Part shown: in pieces, positions 13,002 through 28,151 of the stretch | Numbering within the stretch: position 1 is the stretch's first letter | Layout: each line of letters begins with the position of its first letter | Source: Xylaria sp. FL1777 | Lineage: Eukaryota > Ascomycota > Sordariomycetes > Xylariales > Xylariaceae | NCBI GenBank assembly: GCA_022578965.1 | Contig: MU400680.1 | Location: 1 to 64,000 of the forward strand | DNA length: 64,000 nt | Direction: 5' to 3' | The notes under the pieces: model-generated | Seen by the model: only the letters and a program-made list of their open reading frames with translations | Databases searched by the model: none | What the model was told of the DNA's origin: nothing | Program-made: the position numbers and the translations under genes

Positions 13002-15930
13002 GAGGCCATTTTCTGATCCATCATCGCAACCCCGTGATACTTGTGCACTATTGCGAGTAGCAAGATCTCGGATGCTTCCAGCTTTAGATACACAATGCAA
13101 CACAAACCACTCCCAACGATGACAACGCGGCCCCAAATTGGTTGCTTGGTTTTCTCACATGCCGCGCAAGTTGCAAGGGCATGCAGTACGAACCAGGTCT
13201 ACGGTTGCCTCGCTATTGCTATCGCCACTCCCGCCCTGGGACTCTTGGCTCTAAAATTAGTTCAGTAATGGATCTGGCGCTAAGCTCTATGCAAAAGTCG
13301 TCCGAAGACGGCGACAACCAAGCACCTGAAGTACTGAACATAGATGCTGTCGAGAGGACGGCCTTTCCACCGTGTCTGTCCAGGTCTATTGAATTGCCCC
13401 CCGCTCGACATATTGACGCCTATGCCTACGACGAGACGCGCAACACCCACTAATCGTTAGGCGTACTACGCGAACGATGCATATGGAGCAGTCCACTGTG
13501 ATCCAATAGCATAGGCATGTAAATACGCGCCTCTAGTATAGCGTTATACTTACGGATGGGTGTTCGTCACTCCTACCTAATTGTCCAACAATGCAACCGG
13601 GTGAACGAACATAGCAGCACGATATTGACTATATGACCACCAAGAGATTTTATATTAGGTGTAAACTTACTATATGTCCGCGGTTATCGGAGCGAAAAGC
13701 CGTTTCTGAACTGTTGACCGGAGATCACTTCTATAATCCTCGCAAACGCACGTCATCTGGGGTAGGATAGGTAGTCGGGTTCCTGCATCACGGTTCACAT
13801 GTATTATCTTGCAGTAGGCTCCAATATACGCTTTATCCATGCAATTCGTCTTTTTATAGTTATTACCTGACTATTATACCAAATATGACAGCCCAAAGTC
13901 TCTCACTCTAAAGTTTAGGGGAGGAAAACTAGCGTGTGACTTCAGTGCTAGTGTATATCCTGGACGCGTGGTAGGTCATTACGTCGCATAATAAGAATGT
14001 GGAATGTATATGGTAGGTAGTATGTGTAACAACACAAGTATCTTAAGTTAGTAGTATAACTTGGTTCACTATCCGCATATATCATGCCACTCCCGTGCCT
14101 TGCCACCTACCTCCATAGCATTATGTATTATATTAAGTGTTTTTGGCTACTACTAGTATCCCATCTAAGCTTAATGGTGCTTACGCTTAGAAAAGATTGA
14201 AATAGTTAACTGTACTCGAAGCATAAACGAATTTGAAGCAAGAAAGGAAGATATGTCCCCAGAATCGGATCTTTGCCCTAGGTGTTATAATCTCATGTAC
14301 TAAATATATTGACCTAAGAAAAGCCTTAGCAGTACCAGCCATTTATCTTACAGGAAAACTTCACAGCAGCATCATGAATGACCTATTACACATGATACCC
14401 AGATAGCATAACTGGACACATAATTACGAACAGATTGAGAGAGGAAGTGAGACCTTAACTCCCGGTCTAAAAGGCGCCAAATATACCAAATATACTATCA
14501 CATGCCAGGAAGCTCTAAGATTTCCTGATAACTAGACTATACTACCTAGGTAACACTACTACCCAATATCCTTGTGCTACCCCGTACGCCCTCATCTCAC
14601 ATACGCATGTGTAGTACTTCCCTCTCAGCCTTGGATGTATAGTACTACGATTTTTATCTGCCGAGCGACAAGCCCGGGGAAACGCCACCAAAGTAAGGCC
14701 AAGCTAGACAAGAATAGCGTACACTAAAAGGAAAGAAACACGGAAGACCTGGATCTGTCTAGCCCAGTCCATCGGCACATACCACCCGACTAAGTTAGCT
14801 GAATCGACATGGCGACTAACGTCAGCCGTCGACTATACGTTGCACTACCTCGCAGTTTCCCTTCTTCGTCCCAATACCAAGCACTAGACATATGTATACA
14901 ACGACAAAGTAACAAAATACCGATACTGCGTAAGCAGGTATTGTGGCAACAGGAACATCATGCACAGATGTCCCGGTTCCCCTAACCTAGACAGCCATAC
15001 CCTAGTAACATACATAGCAGGTACATACGCAGTACAGGACGAGAAAACCTTGAAAGCTACAGCGAGCTGATGTGGCCGTTCACTGGTGGACGTGTACTTA
15101 CTCATGCAGTAAGGTAATAAACAATACATTGTAGTGGGTTAGATCGAAATGGCAACACGGTACCACATCTAACAAGCAAACGCCCTAGGTGGTTCGACTT
15201 AAAGCTATACTTATACCTACTGTCAAGTACTACGTATACTACTTCTATACTAAAGCGATAACTAAGTAAAATGGATTGAACTGGTACTGTCGTGGCAAAT
15301 AAGAATACCTACGTAGCTTAGGAAAAACGCAAAATACAAAACAAGAATTTACTCTTCGATTTTACATACACATCTGAGTAGGGTGATAGGTAGTCGACAT
15401 CACATAACTATTTCCCTCTTAATCATGAAGTAGTTCATCATCTTGTTTTATCTCGATCATCTAATCTGATGTAATCTGATCTATTTCGTTCTATTTCATC
15501 CCAGACTTCACTTTTAGTGAAGGATTAGCTAGGTAACTAAGCTAGATAGTATTATTATATACACATACTTGTATCGTCATAGAACCTATGCTATCGAGCT
15601 CTTAGGTAAATACATTATATAGGTTCATAGACAACGTTTCTATTACTTACTAGCTTTACTCTTTCGGTTAGCCACGTGGTGCATTGCCGTAGCCCACCAC
15701 GCCTTGTAGTTTGCAAGTGCCGAGTGCTCGTTATACATGACACAATAGTTTAGTTCGTACAGTACGTTAGACTATACGAGCTCCCGCGTATGTTAATCGC
15801 GAGACGAGGTGAGATGAATTTAGGTAGTAATGGGAACCTCCTTTTCCTCTACCCTTCATCCATGACCTCGATACAGCCACACCCCCACACCCCCCCTGCA
15901 CAGGTAGTAGAACAACATCCTACGTCCAAG
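13002..15930. other. gene-poor intergenic region
   Basis: No gene could be supported. Two overlapping frames at 13041-13453 directly follow the cia2 stop and more likely reflect its 3' flank. Two copies of TACTGCGTA/TACGCAGTA lie at 14924-14932 and 15027-15035. Confidence 0.6.
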
Positions 15931-18900
15931 CTAAGGACTCCCCAGAGTTCCACTCTCCATCAGACTCTGGTAGAACTCGGGCTCAAGGAACTTGGCGACA
16001 CTAACATCCTCACTGAGGCCCTTGCGTCTCCTCGTCTTGAGCACAAAGTCGCGCGCCGTTGCTTGCGCATCGGCGGCCTGCAACGGGCGCAGTACAACCT
16101 CCTTATCGAGAGGGTCGCCCGGCACCTTCTGCCACTTATCGAAGACGAGGCTGACCATGGCCTGTCCCTCGGTCTGGATCCGCAGATCTGTTTCGAAGCC
16201 GAACGAGTCGATGACGGGGATGAGGCCATGGACGCGGTACAACGGGGTGCCGGCAATGGGGCCGTCAGCAAGGACATGCCCGCGCCGTCTAGCGAGCACA
16301 TTGTAGAGCATTGGCACGGCATCCTGCGGGCCGACCATCGAGCACGAGTATAAAGGTTCCATGAGGCGAGGGGACGCCATCAGGAACGAGCTGTAGCACG
16401 CGCGGCGTGCCGTGGGGATGATCTGACCACCACCTCTAAAGATGGCCTCTTGAGCCAAGACAGCGTCCGTGATGCGGAACTTAGTATTGCGGATAGCTGT
16501 TGAACACGCATGTGTTAGCGTAAGGGTACTATAGGTACTTGCAAAGGCGAGGAATCATGAACTTGAGTCAGCACTCAGTACTGCTGCGAGCCAGGTGGAC
16601 CCGCGGTTCAATGCCACATTTATATCTCGTCGCCCAGATTATAGGCTAATGAAATAGCGAACGTATTGGTGATGAATCCGTCTAAGGTCATGGCGAACGC
16701 AGCCCTGTGGTAAGCCCCCATGCTTCATCTCATCTCCCTGTAGGCTTGACCACACAAAATATTGCGTAGGGCCAGTAAAGTGGGGATGAGGCACGGAATA
16801 TTCCACCACGACCAACAGGCCCGACTTGGGTAGAATGGGAGGGTAGAGAACAGGGAGTGAGGGCAAGGATGACACTAGCGTTCCAATGCTGATCCTAGGA
16901 CCGTTGACTGCTGCTTTAAGCTAGACACATCAAGAATTGTGGCCCCCCTGCTCACTAACATGCGCCTGTCTCCCCTTGGTCACCCCTGAGAGAAAAAGAG
17001 CCATGCTCACTTCTCATCTTCGGAGTCATCGGCATGTTGGTATTGGGAACGAACCCGAATTCGGGATCACTCGGGTGAAACTGAAGCTTTGCTCGAGAGC
17101 CATGACTACTTTCTGGGAACCAATCGCGTACGGAGGTAGGAGGTATCTGTGCATATGTGTGCCTCATCCAGAGGCATGGGGCAAGCCAGAGATAGAGAGA
17201 CGGTAAAACATAATGATATGATGAAATAGATGTGACTTACGCTCTTCACACAGCGGGCCTTCCCGGGTTGCCCAACTAAAGCCTTGACGAATCGTCTCTC
17301 GCACACTTCTCAGTAGCGTTTTATCCACCTGCCCAAAACATTAGGTATCATTCGCAAGTTTGTGAACTTTCGAGCTGGGGCTGGAAGCGCGAGGGGATTG
17401 CTGTATGCGGGTACGCGCGGCAACCCTCCCACTACGACTTGTGTAGTAAGACACTGAGCGCCTCTGATGTAAAGTCGACGAGAGGAGGGTAGGACAAACA
17501 GATAGCTTGGCTTACCTCGGCTAACGTGTCATCCTGAAGGATGTTAGGCCCCATTTCATCTGGGCCAAAGGCCCAGATGCTTCGTGCAGCTAATAAGTCC
17601 CAGCCGTAATTGTCCTGGAAGAACTTGCCAACCTTCCGGGCGCCGTCCCGCATATTGACACGGCCGCGCTCGATGTCTTCGGCGATGCCGTCATCCAGTG
17701 GTTCTGCGATCATGGTGATTTTGTTTCTCTTGTTGGGGGTTTCAGCGTAACACTTCGTAGCTGACATTTCGTCAACCGTCTCGCAGAAACGAGTCACGGG
17801 ATCAGAAACCTTGATCTCCATGTCTGCGTATAACCGACGAAGGTCATGGAGAACACAGTCCATATATAGTTCGCCAGTGCCCAGGATAATGTGCTCACCC
17901 GACTCTTCGACCTTTGTCGTCACCAAGGGGTAGCTTTTGTTAACTTTCCTAAGCCCATCAAGCATTTTAGGCAGCTCTGACGGGTTAATGGGCTCGACAG
18001 CTACTTTGAGTACAGACTCTGTGAAATGTGAAATTGGCTTGAAGATATATGCATCCTCGTCGTCCTCAAGCTTGGGCGGGACGAGCGTGGCGGATTTGAC
18101 TATGGAGTTGTCGATGCCGCTCAGCAATACCAAGCTACCAGCTGGGATGCCATCCGTCTCGACATTATAACGTGTCTCAGCAATGTAAACATTACCTATG
18201 ATTGCGATTGCCATGTCTTCTTCATCGTCGATGGAGTACCCCTCTCCTAACACGCGTACTTGCATACCGGGCCGCGCGATACCGCTCATAACACGGCCAA
18301 ACGAGTAGAAACTCTTTGCGTCAGCTGTGTTGAAGAGCTTGGTCACATACACAACTAATGGACCATCTTGGTCGCATTTCTTCATGGATTCGGCCACCTT
18401 AGTATCCAACGGGCCGGTATAATACCGTTCTAATTTGCTCTCAGCTGCCTCTACGGGAGAGGGAATATGTTTGACAATCATGTCCACGAAACCGATTGAC
18501 GGACCGAAAAATTGCTCGCAGACAAGTTTGAGGAGCATTTTGGCGTCCATCCTATATTGGGAAGGTTTGAGTTGAATGCCTAATGATGCTAATATGGGCT
18601 TCAGCTCCTCAGGACTTTGACTGATGGTGTGGGAAAAGATCTTGTAGATAGGCTCAAGAATGAAGTTGATGAATGACCTCTTCGCGCCCTGCTCACCAGG
18701 CAAAGGCTTCCGACTGAAGGTCCCTTTTTTGGGGTTAAAGTAGATATCGCCCCAGAGGCGCCTTGCGAGCTCATCGGTGTTCACGCCAGGAAAGCTATCA
18801 GCATACATTTTAGAGAAAGATTGGAGCGTAAAACACCATCCCATCTCGCTACATGCAAATAAGACGTTCCCCTTTTCTGGGCTCAAGCGCTTGATCTCGC

Positions 18901-19908
18901 CAGATCCTGGCCGAGCATTCTCGATGATGGTATTGACTTCCTCGACCACATGCTTTAGCTTGAAGTAGGCGTCGCTCGGGGGAAGTCTTAACTCCAGTAT
19001 CAAACGGTCCATCTTATTGATTATGAGTGTCATAGGAATATCCTCGAGCGCAGCGTGCTTGATGATCTGCTCCGTGTTGACCTGTACGCCCTCGACTACA
19101 TCTACAACGAGTGCAAGACCGTCGACAAGGCGCAAGCTCGCGGCCACCTCATCCACGAAGTTCACATGTCCCGGGGTGTCGATAATGTTCAGAAGATGTG
19201 ACTTGCCCTTGGTGCTCTGCAGCACAAGGCTCATGGGTGCAGCCTTGATAGAGAGGCCTCTGTCCCTCTCCATAACGTGTGTATCGGTATACCGCAACTG
19301 CTCGTCTCGCTTCTTCCCCAGCCGCTTGTCCAGTCGGTCGGCAATGTCGTGTGTCTCGAGCACGAGCATGTCCATGAAGGCAGTCTTCCCATGGTGCAGA
19401 TGGCCAGCCAATGCGATGTTCCTTGTCTGATCGGGGAAGTTCAGGAGGTCCGTCATGAAATTGCGGTCGAAGTGGACGGGCGGCAGGTCGGCCTCCTCGA
19501 CGGAGAACTTCTTCACCTCTATTGGGGCGATGATGGGCTGCGAGAGGGGTTGCGCATCTTCCTCTTGGACGAGCGTCTCGACATCGGCTCCGTAGACCTG
19601 TTGTGCTGTGGGATAGTACTGCTTGTCTTCGTGCAGGACGACGGCATTCGAAGGGCCCTCGTCGTCCACTTCCATCAGTTCCTGGCCCGTCCTCTCGGGT
19701 GCCTCCTCGGGATATTCGTCGTCATCGAGATAGGCGCCCGCATCCACGCCGTGCTGGGACTCTTCCTCCGATGCGTCGGCATCCTCCCCGATAAAATTGC
19801 CGAACCTGTCATATAAGTCAGTGCCATCAGCTCTCGCACGGCGAAGAAAGAGGGAATTAAGGAAGAAACATGGCTTCTGTAGACGTACTCATCATAGAGG
19901 TCATCCAT
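15931..19908 (-). CDS. snu114: U5 snRNP GTPase Snu114/EFTUD2 (EF-2-like splicing factor)
   Basis: Nuclear spliceosomal GTPase of the U5 snRNP that controls Brr2-driven U4/U6 unwinding and spliceosome disassembly. Exons 19908-19889, 19805-17516, 17328-17241 and 16496-15931 give 987 aa, the normal size. The acidic N-terminus (MDDLYDE, then [19 protein letters not shown]) is typical. GTPase motifs are [17 protein letters not shown] and NKMD, followed by EF-2-like domains [22 protein letters not shown] lies in the last exon. The junction of exons 3 and 4 reads [20 protein letters not shown], which argues against a missing exon. The intron there is 744 nt, far longer than its neighbours, but has canonical ends and a GCTAAC branch-like site. 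The gene is transcribed away from the thiolase gene across a 708-bp shared promoter region. Confidence 0.96.
16497..17240 (-). other. 744-nt third intron of snu114
   Basis: The donor is GTAAGT and the acceptor is CAACAG, with a GCTAAC-like branch point about 25 nt upstream of the acceptor. It contains short open frames on both strands without recognisable homology. It could be an expanded intron, hold a remnant insertion, or host a small intronic RNA; the sequence alone does not decide. Confidence 0.7.
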
Positions 19909-20616
19909 GGCGTCTGAAATGCTTGAGGGTTGTTCGAATTGACCTCGTTTGCGACAGCGACAACATGTGAAGCTCCCGGCTCAAAAAAGCGGCAAGGCGG
20001 CGAAGGCAAGGCTGTAATCCTCCCCTGTCCTTGACTTTAGCGTGTGGCGGGTGGTGCACGGGCTGTGGGTATCTAGGTACATACCTTCTGTGGCTTGACT
20101 GACGAGGCTGGGCTGGGCATAGCTCGATTCGTATTCGGCGGATTCTTTTTAGGTAGTTGCCGATTCGGAGACGCGATAAGATGAAGTGGCGGCGGTTATC
20201 GGGCTAGCCCACTTGCCAATTATAGAGACTCCCCGCCAAAAAGTCAACAGCACCCCTCCAGGACCCTACACTTGGCAGGACCAGAACCTGGACTACCGAG
20301 CAACTAACACCACCAGAGCTGCCGCCAGCATCACAACTGGGTACAATGTCTGCTTACCTTGACAAATAGTAACGCAGATAATCCAGGCCTTCTATTCCTT
20401 CGCAGTCCAAACCAGAGCGAATCGGTGTACTTTATTGGCTTAGATAGAGAACCGGCATTTGGTGAGATTGTTCGTGGATTACTATACTCAAAAGCACAAC
20501 ATTCTCTCCTCACTCTCTTCTTCCGCGCTTCTCCCTCTCCCTTTCTCTCTCGCTTCATCTCCCGTCGTGCTATATCTCTCTATCTCTACTAAATAGCATA
20601 GCAAAGAGCCGCCAAC
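19909..20616. promoter_or_regulatory. divergent promoter region of snu114 and the thiolase gene
   Basis: A 708-bp intergenic segment separates the two start codons, which point away from each other. The thiolase side ends in a pyrimidine-rich tract at about 20501-20589 (repeated CTCT/CTTC), a common feature of highly expressed fungal genes upstream of the ATG. Specific factor sites were not assigned. Confidence 0.5.
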
Positions 20617-22130
<1,514 letters not shown>

Positions 22131-23282
22131 ATCCCCATTTCTATCCCCATCCCATCCCTATTATAGAATTATCCTATCCTATCCTATCTTTCTATCTACC
22201 CATCTATACCCAAGAGCCAGACGAACAGAGTCGAGGGTTTTGGCTAGACAAAAGCGAAGAGACCGGAACGGAAGAGTACGGAACTGGCTGCAAAAAAGCG
22301 GAAAGGATGCCAAAAAAGCCATTAACCAACCAAGGTTTACGGGTTAACCTCCTACCCATTACTAGGTACTACAAGACGAGAGACGAGATGAAACGACACG
22401 GGATTAAAGCAACCCCTTGGAGGAGCGAATGCGTGCGTACTAGACATGCATGGATAATATAAAGGCAAGGTAAATCAATTAGTCAGATATGTTCAACCAT
22501 GTAATGAGAATTGAATACCAAATATTTCCAAATCACAGTTGTTGCCTCCAAACTTATAAAAAGTAACATCCATAAGCGAGCACCTTACCAATGTGCTCTA
22601 GTATCGAACCCGTTTAAACCCAACAACCATTGCTTAGCTTTACTATATTATGCTAATGAGATCCTAGTCACACCAATTAGCAAATTGTCCAGCAGACCGA
22701 ATCGTGTAAAGTCATCGAATGTATTCATTGATATAGAACGTGGTGAGCCGAGTAACCTGCCTAACTATGTAGTAGGTAATGTACAATAGAAAAACAAAGC
22801 CAGTCAGCCCAACCAGCCAACGAGACAGAGAGGTCTGGGAAAATCCGAGATTCTCTCAACTGATCTGCACAGACTAACATAGTGCCATCGATCTATCTCC
22901 GCCTGGGATGGGAAAAAAGGAAAAAACACCCTTCACATGACTAGCTTCCATTGTTTGCTTAGCATAAATCTCTCTTTATGCCTTTCGTCCTCGGTTGCAA
23001 ACTATCACCATCTCGTCGCAAACCAGTCAAGTAAAAGGCAAACATAAGAAGCTTCCATGCGAAACGCTATGCAGGGCTCAGTTTACAATTATACCGTTCT
23101 TCTCCTCGTCCTGTTATGTCATGTTTGAAAAATGACGACACCCCAACGCCAACCGAGGTGATTGATACGTGTATTCCCTCTTGGCAAAGCATCAAATAAA
23201 CACCAACGCACTCTTCAATATAAATGGACAGGGTTAGTTAGGCTAGCACGACAGACGATCATCATGAGAGGTAGCGTCGGTA
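22131..23282. other. convergent 3' intergenic region
   Basis: Lies between the 3' ends of the thiolase gene (+) and sin3 (-). AT-richer than the flanking exons, with short CTAT/CCTAT repetition at about 22165-22200; it probably holds both 3' UTRs. No gene seen. Confidence 0.6.
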
Positions 23283-26200
23283 TCATGTCGTGCCTTGAAT
23301 GTCCTCGTCGGTCTCCCCTCGAGTGTGAGAGATTGGCATAACACCGTCGTTGAACCACTTAGAGAACTTCTCGTTCACCTTTTGGACTTCATCCTGCCTC
23401 AGTCCACGCATCCAAGCGTTGTTCATGAACATCTTCTCTCGGAAAAGCTGCTTCCGGTGTTCGGTAACGGCTTGTGCATGTTCCTCTGCCTTCTTCTTCT
23501 CTTCTTCGTTCTCAGCAGAGAGGTTATAGATAAAGTACTCTGAAGTATCTTTCTCCCAAACGATCTTGTTAGAATTGAGGCAGATGCGTAGTATCAAACC
23601 TTCATCGAACTTCAAGGGCTTCGGGGCATTCCCATCGTCCGAATCCGCATCGTTAGAGGGGAGGTTACGAGCAAGCACCGTCTTTCGCAAGCGATCCCGA
23701 CTAATACCCTCGGTCGGTTCAACTCGTATATAGGATGAGATATAGTACTGCCACCTCTCGCGACGCTCCATTTCATCCATGTAGAAGGTAGTTTCGTCCT
23801 TCTGCAGCCAGCGAACTGTAGCCTCGCGTTTGGTCGGGAACTAAACAAAAACTATTAGTGAAGAAAATCACGCAAGGACCGATAATAAGTCACATACCCA
23901 GCAAATGACAAACATGTCGCCATCCTTAATGCATTTCTCAGCGAACTTGCGCGCACTGATCTCTGTCTGATAGCTAGTCTCCTCTTGTTGGCGGCTATTC
24001 AGGAATTGTTGGATGAGGTCTGGTGTCTTCTCCTTCGCATCAGAACTTGTACAAGTTAGAGACAGACGGCAAAGCGTCTTCAGAAGGTCAAGAATCGTAT
24101 ACAACTTCCAGCCCTTCTTAAGATAGTAATGGCGAAAGACTTCTTGATACCGATTCTCATCGATCTCGCCAGTGATGTAATCTTCAATCAATTCTACCGT
24201 CTTTGGCCAAAAGGAGGCAGGATCGTTCTCGTCAAAGTAGTTGATCTCGTTCACAGTAATTCCTAGTTCCTTTGCCGGCTTCTTGCTCTTCAAACGAGTA
24301 ATGGCGGTCAAAACGCTCTCCTTGCTCTCCTTGACTTCCTTGAGGCGCTTATATAGCGTCTGGAAGACGCTAAAGAAAACATAAATGGTCTGGTTGCAGA
24401 AGAAATTATACCAAGGCCGGGGGAAGAAGCCATCGGCTTTCAGTTCCCCATCTGCATCAAGCAAGGAGCTGTCGCCCTTGACCACAGTTGCCCGAGGGAT
24501 TGTGGGAAGCCACCGCTCATTGGATAAATCCGATGGTACTGTGTCCTCCGGCACGTCCGCCATTTCTTCCTCGTTAGCCGAGCCAACGTCGGGGGTGGTC
24601 TCTTTACTCCCCGAAGCGGCACTCTCTTCCTTACGTGCACGTGGTTTTGCGGTGTTGCGGCCGGGATCTAAGACTCCACGGAGCAGATCAGACCTCTTGC
24701 CATTTCGTCTAGAACGACCGTTAGTCAACTCAGCTGGGAGCTGGTCCTCGGCATCCTCTTCTCCAGACTCTCGATCGATATCACTCAGGCGATCTTGCAC
24801 TTTGTCCTCGGATAGCTCGAAGAACTGCGGGATGAACGACTCAAAAAAATCGACAATTCGCTCCTTCTCTGCAGTGCTATGGTGTCCATTGTTCATACCA
24901 TAGAGCACCATAAAACGCACTAAGGACAGCAACACATCCTCATCGCTAAGATCGTACGCATACTGATAGTGCGAAACCTGGTCCTTGGTGCTCCGTAATC
25001 GCCGCTGCTCTTCGTGTTTCGTCTTGATGACGTCTACGAGATGTTTTGCGGATAGACTTCGCTTATCGTTCTGCTTAACCTGAATTCCCATGTGGTCAAG
25101 ACTTTTGAGGTGCATTATTTCAGTCTGAGCTTGCCAAACTTTCTCCCATTCGCGCTGGGTAAACCTCCACTCTTCGTCCTTCTGTTTGAGTCGAGCTAAT
25201 ACCACGGGCACAACTGCGAAAGGATCATTGAACATCTCATTGACGACCTCGGCGCCTTTCTCTGGCCCATATATCTTCTTGAGCACACGCTTGTAGATTG
25301 AGGTGCTGGAGCCTCCGAGTCCTGGCGGCATCTGGAACGTTTCTCGCTCATGAGCCGTAAGATTTAACATCTGCTGTGCAATAGGCTCGAGGAGTTGGAT
25401 GCATTTGGTGTTCGCCTCGATGTGGAAGTCATAGTCGTGTCTCTCTTCTTCAATACGGTGAAGACCCTCTTCGAAGGCATTCTTACGGTGAGCAACAAAT
25501 CCCGAGTCTTCGGATGCCCAGGTTGGGTGAGAAGCCCATTCATCGTTGAGCACTGCGTTGCACATCTCGTCCCGGCCACCGCAGGGCTTAAGCTTTTCCT
25601 AGAAGCACTTATGTCAGCAGCGCCCTTATAGTCAATAGGATGAAAGGGATGCCTACTCGTCTTGGAAGTAAGCGGTAGCTAGGTCCCACACCACGACAGT
25701 TACTCAATGAGACCTTGCCTGAGGGAGGACGAGGACGATTCTCTATCACCTCCTCCAAACCTTCATAACCCACAAAAGCCTTGAAAAAGCTCATGAGCTC
25801 CATGTTGCCGCCGATGAACTGACTTGCCTTGTGAACAAGATCATTTGTGTCGATGAGGCTCTGGGAGTACATATTACATAGCTTCAAAAACTCGTTCATT
25901 GTAGATCTATTACCAATGTATTTCTTTACTTTGTCAAAGAAGCCAATCTCCTCTTGCGTGGCATTCGCCGACGAAGTTGGGGGGAGCGGGCCGGGTAGGA
26001 TGGGAGTTAGAGTTGGCTCGATGGTGGGGGTATCAGTTGCTAGCGGTTTGTGGTTGAGTTTTGCGCGTTTGGTAACCGGACCAACGGGTGGAATAGAACG
26101 AGACGCGAGAGCAGGACTGTCGACTACCGCGGTGGACGGAGTCGGCTGTGGCAGTTTGTCGTTACGGGGCCGCTTCTTGTTATCTTTGGTCGCACTCGGA

Positions 26201-28151
26201 GGAGGCGCGAAATTCCCAACGGGGGGCATCTTTTGGTTGTCTTTGGCAGTGTGCCCCGGCTGAGGTGTGGTCTGTGTGAGGCCGGTCATGGCGAGGACAT
26301 CGTCAGGCCGTGCACCATTCTTGTTCGAGGCGGCCGACTCGGGGAGAAACTGCTTAAAATCTTCAAGCAGATCGGGAGCTGTGCTGAAGAGGCTGGTGAC
26401 TTGAGCATAGACCTCTTGTATGGGCTTGGACTCGCGTTGGTAAGTCTGGAGAATCTCGAGGAACTGTTTGTAGATTTCGGGCTTGTCCTGAAAACGGTTC
26501 TGCGCGGGAGAAAATGTTAGGGCGAATGCAAAAAGGGTGCAGGTATTGTATTGTCCTCGTACAGAAAAGTTTTGAAATGGCGATAGAAGTGGGGGCAAGG
26601 TATCTCACCTTGATTTTGTTTACGTAGCTAATGGCATGGTTGAACTCGACTGGCCCGCGCTTCTCCATGTTCGCCTGCTGATTGCTGCCCCCGTTCGGGC
26701 CGCCAGACGGCATCGGTGTAGGCGTCAGGGCGTTACGGCCGGTTGGCTGTGCGTTCGGAGTGGTCGAATTGTTCTGTGCTTGTGCAGTCGATCTTTGCGG
26801 GTGCGGCCCTCCACCTCCACTTCCGCCAGGCGCATCGAAAGGAACAGGCTCACGATGGGCTGGCCCGACAATGTTTGCCCCGTTCGTTGCTGGGGCGCTA
26901 AACTGGGCTTCGGGGCTCTCGATGCTGTTGTGCGGTTGGGACTGCTGCCAGTTGTTGTTTCGATGGTTGAAGAAGGCACCCGGGCCGGACTGCCCGTGCG
27001 CGCCCTCGGCTTGATTTGCCCTTCCAGTAATGGACTGGACCGTAGTGCCCATAGGCGTGGTTACTCGGATGGTATTGGGGTCGTTGCCAGCACCACATTC
27101 AATTCTGTATCCGGGCGGCAGAAACGTGTTGAAACCTTGAATGAGGGTAGGATGGCCCGCGAAAAGCTCCGAAACGCGATTGATTACGCCTGGCGTGTCG
27201 ATGCTAGTGAATAGACATCAGAGCTTGCGCGGTGGGGAAGATAAATGGGTATCCCTTACCTCTGACTCTTGAAGTCTTTCATTATGTCCAAAAACTTATT
27301 GTACACGTCTGGTTGGTCGGCAAACTGTACCTTCACCTGGTCAAGATAGCTGAGAGCATCCTAAGGAAAGTAGGTGTTAGCTTTCCCATGAGCTAAACAG
27401 CACCACGACGAGGTTTAGCTTGGGTGCCAGACTTCAGCATCCAGCTCAGTACAAACAAACTAGATTAGGGGAAGAAGCTGATGCGAGTTGGTAGGAAGAG
27501 AACATTACAAGCGCATGTGAGAGGGCTGCCACCCAGGCAACCCTGTTATAGCACAGGCCCTAGTTACTAGGTGTAGAGTCTGTAGCTTACATTGAGAATG
27601 GGCTGTTGTCCCTGTTGCAGAGCGCCGCTATTGCTGCCAGCACTGCCAGCAGGCATGTGAGCATTGGAGGCAGACATAACGGCCCCTGCACCACCGCCGC
27701 CGCCGCCGCTGCTGCTGCTGCTGCCGAAGGGTATGCTCTGGCCTGGGCGAGCGCTCTCTTGTTGCAGCGGACCGCCAAAGACCGGACCAGCACCGCCAGC
27801 AGACCCCGCAGGACCGGAGGAAGGGCCACCGATGGCACCAAACATCTGGTTCGAGGCATTCTGCGCATTATGTGGGTGAGGCCGATTCGCGTCGTTCGCC
27901 AGAGGTCCGCCGAACGCATTCACTGGGCCGGGTGGCGCGCCGAGAGGGATCGGAGGGCCCGAGCCCCCATGGTTTGCTAGGAGACCACCTGGACTGTGGA
28001 TGACACCGGAGATGCGCGAAGCAACGGGCTGATGAATCTGGAGGGACGCGGTGTTGCTGTGGTGAGGCGTGCCGGTCGGGTACGGCTCACGATGGTGCCG
28101 CTCTGCGGACTCGCGATCTCGATGCGAGACGTCGTCTGCGTGAGAGTTCAT
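23283..28151 (-). CDS. sin3: Sin3 paired-amphipathic-helix transcriptional corepressor
   Basis: Nuclear scaffold of the Rpd3/HDAC corepressor complex. Exons 28151-27591, 27360-27260, 27203-26609, 26499-25657, 25598-23898 and 23840-23283 give about 1452 aa. Residues 1-187 are a low-complexity Gly/Ser/Pro/His region encoded partly by CCG/CTG-type repeats. PAH1 follows at about 188-257 ([13 protein letters not shown]), PAH2 at about 407-475 ([19 protein letters not shown]) and PAH3 at about 616-680 ([19 protein letters not shown]). The histone-deacetylase-interacting region spans about 685-790, with [15 protein letters not shown] across the exon 4/5 junction. The Sin3 C-terminal domain fills the last two exons; an acidic, Ser-rich linker lies between. 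All five introns have canonical ends, the first being longest (230 nt). Gene order shows no functional link to its neighbours. Confidence 0.95.

Noticed and set aside
13041..13453. Two overlapping frames after cia2
   Set aside because: No domain, no splice link to cia2 and location in its 3' flank; the cia2 protein is already full length at 13001.
16937..17206. 89-aa plus-strand frame inside the snu114 intron
   Set aside because: No recognisable feature; the intron ends are canonical and the frame is short for its context.
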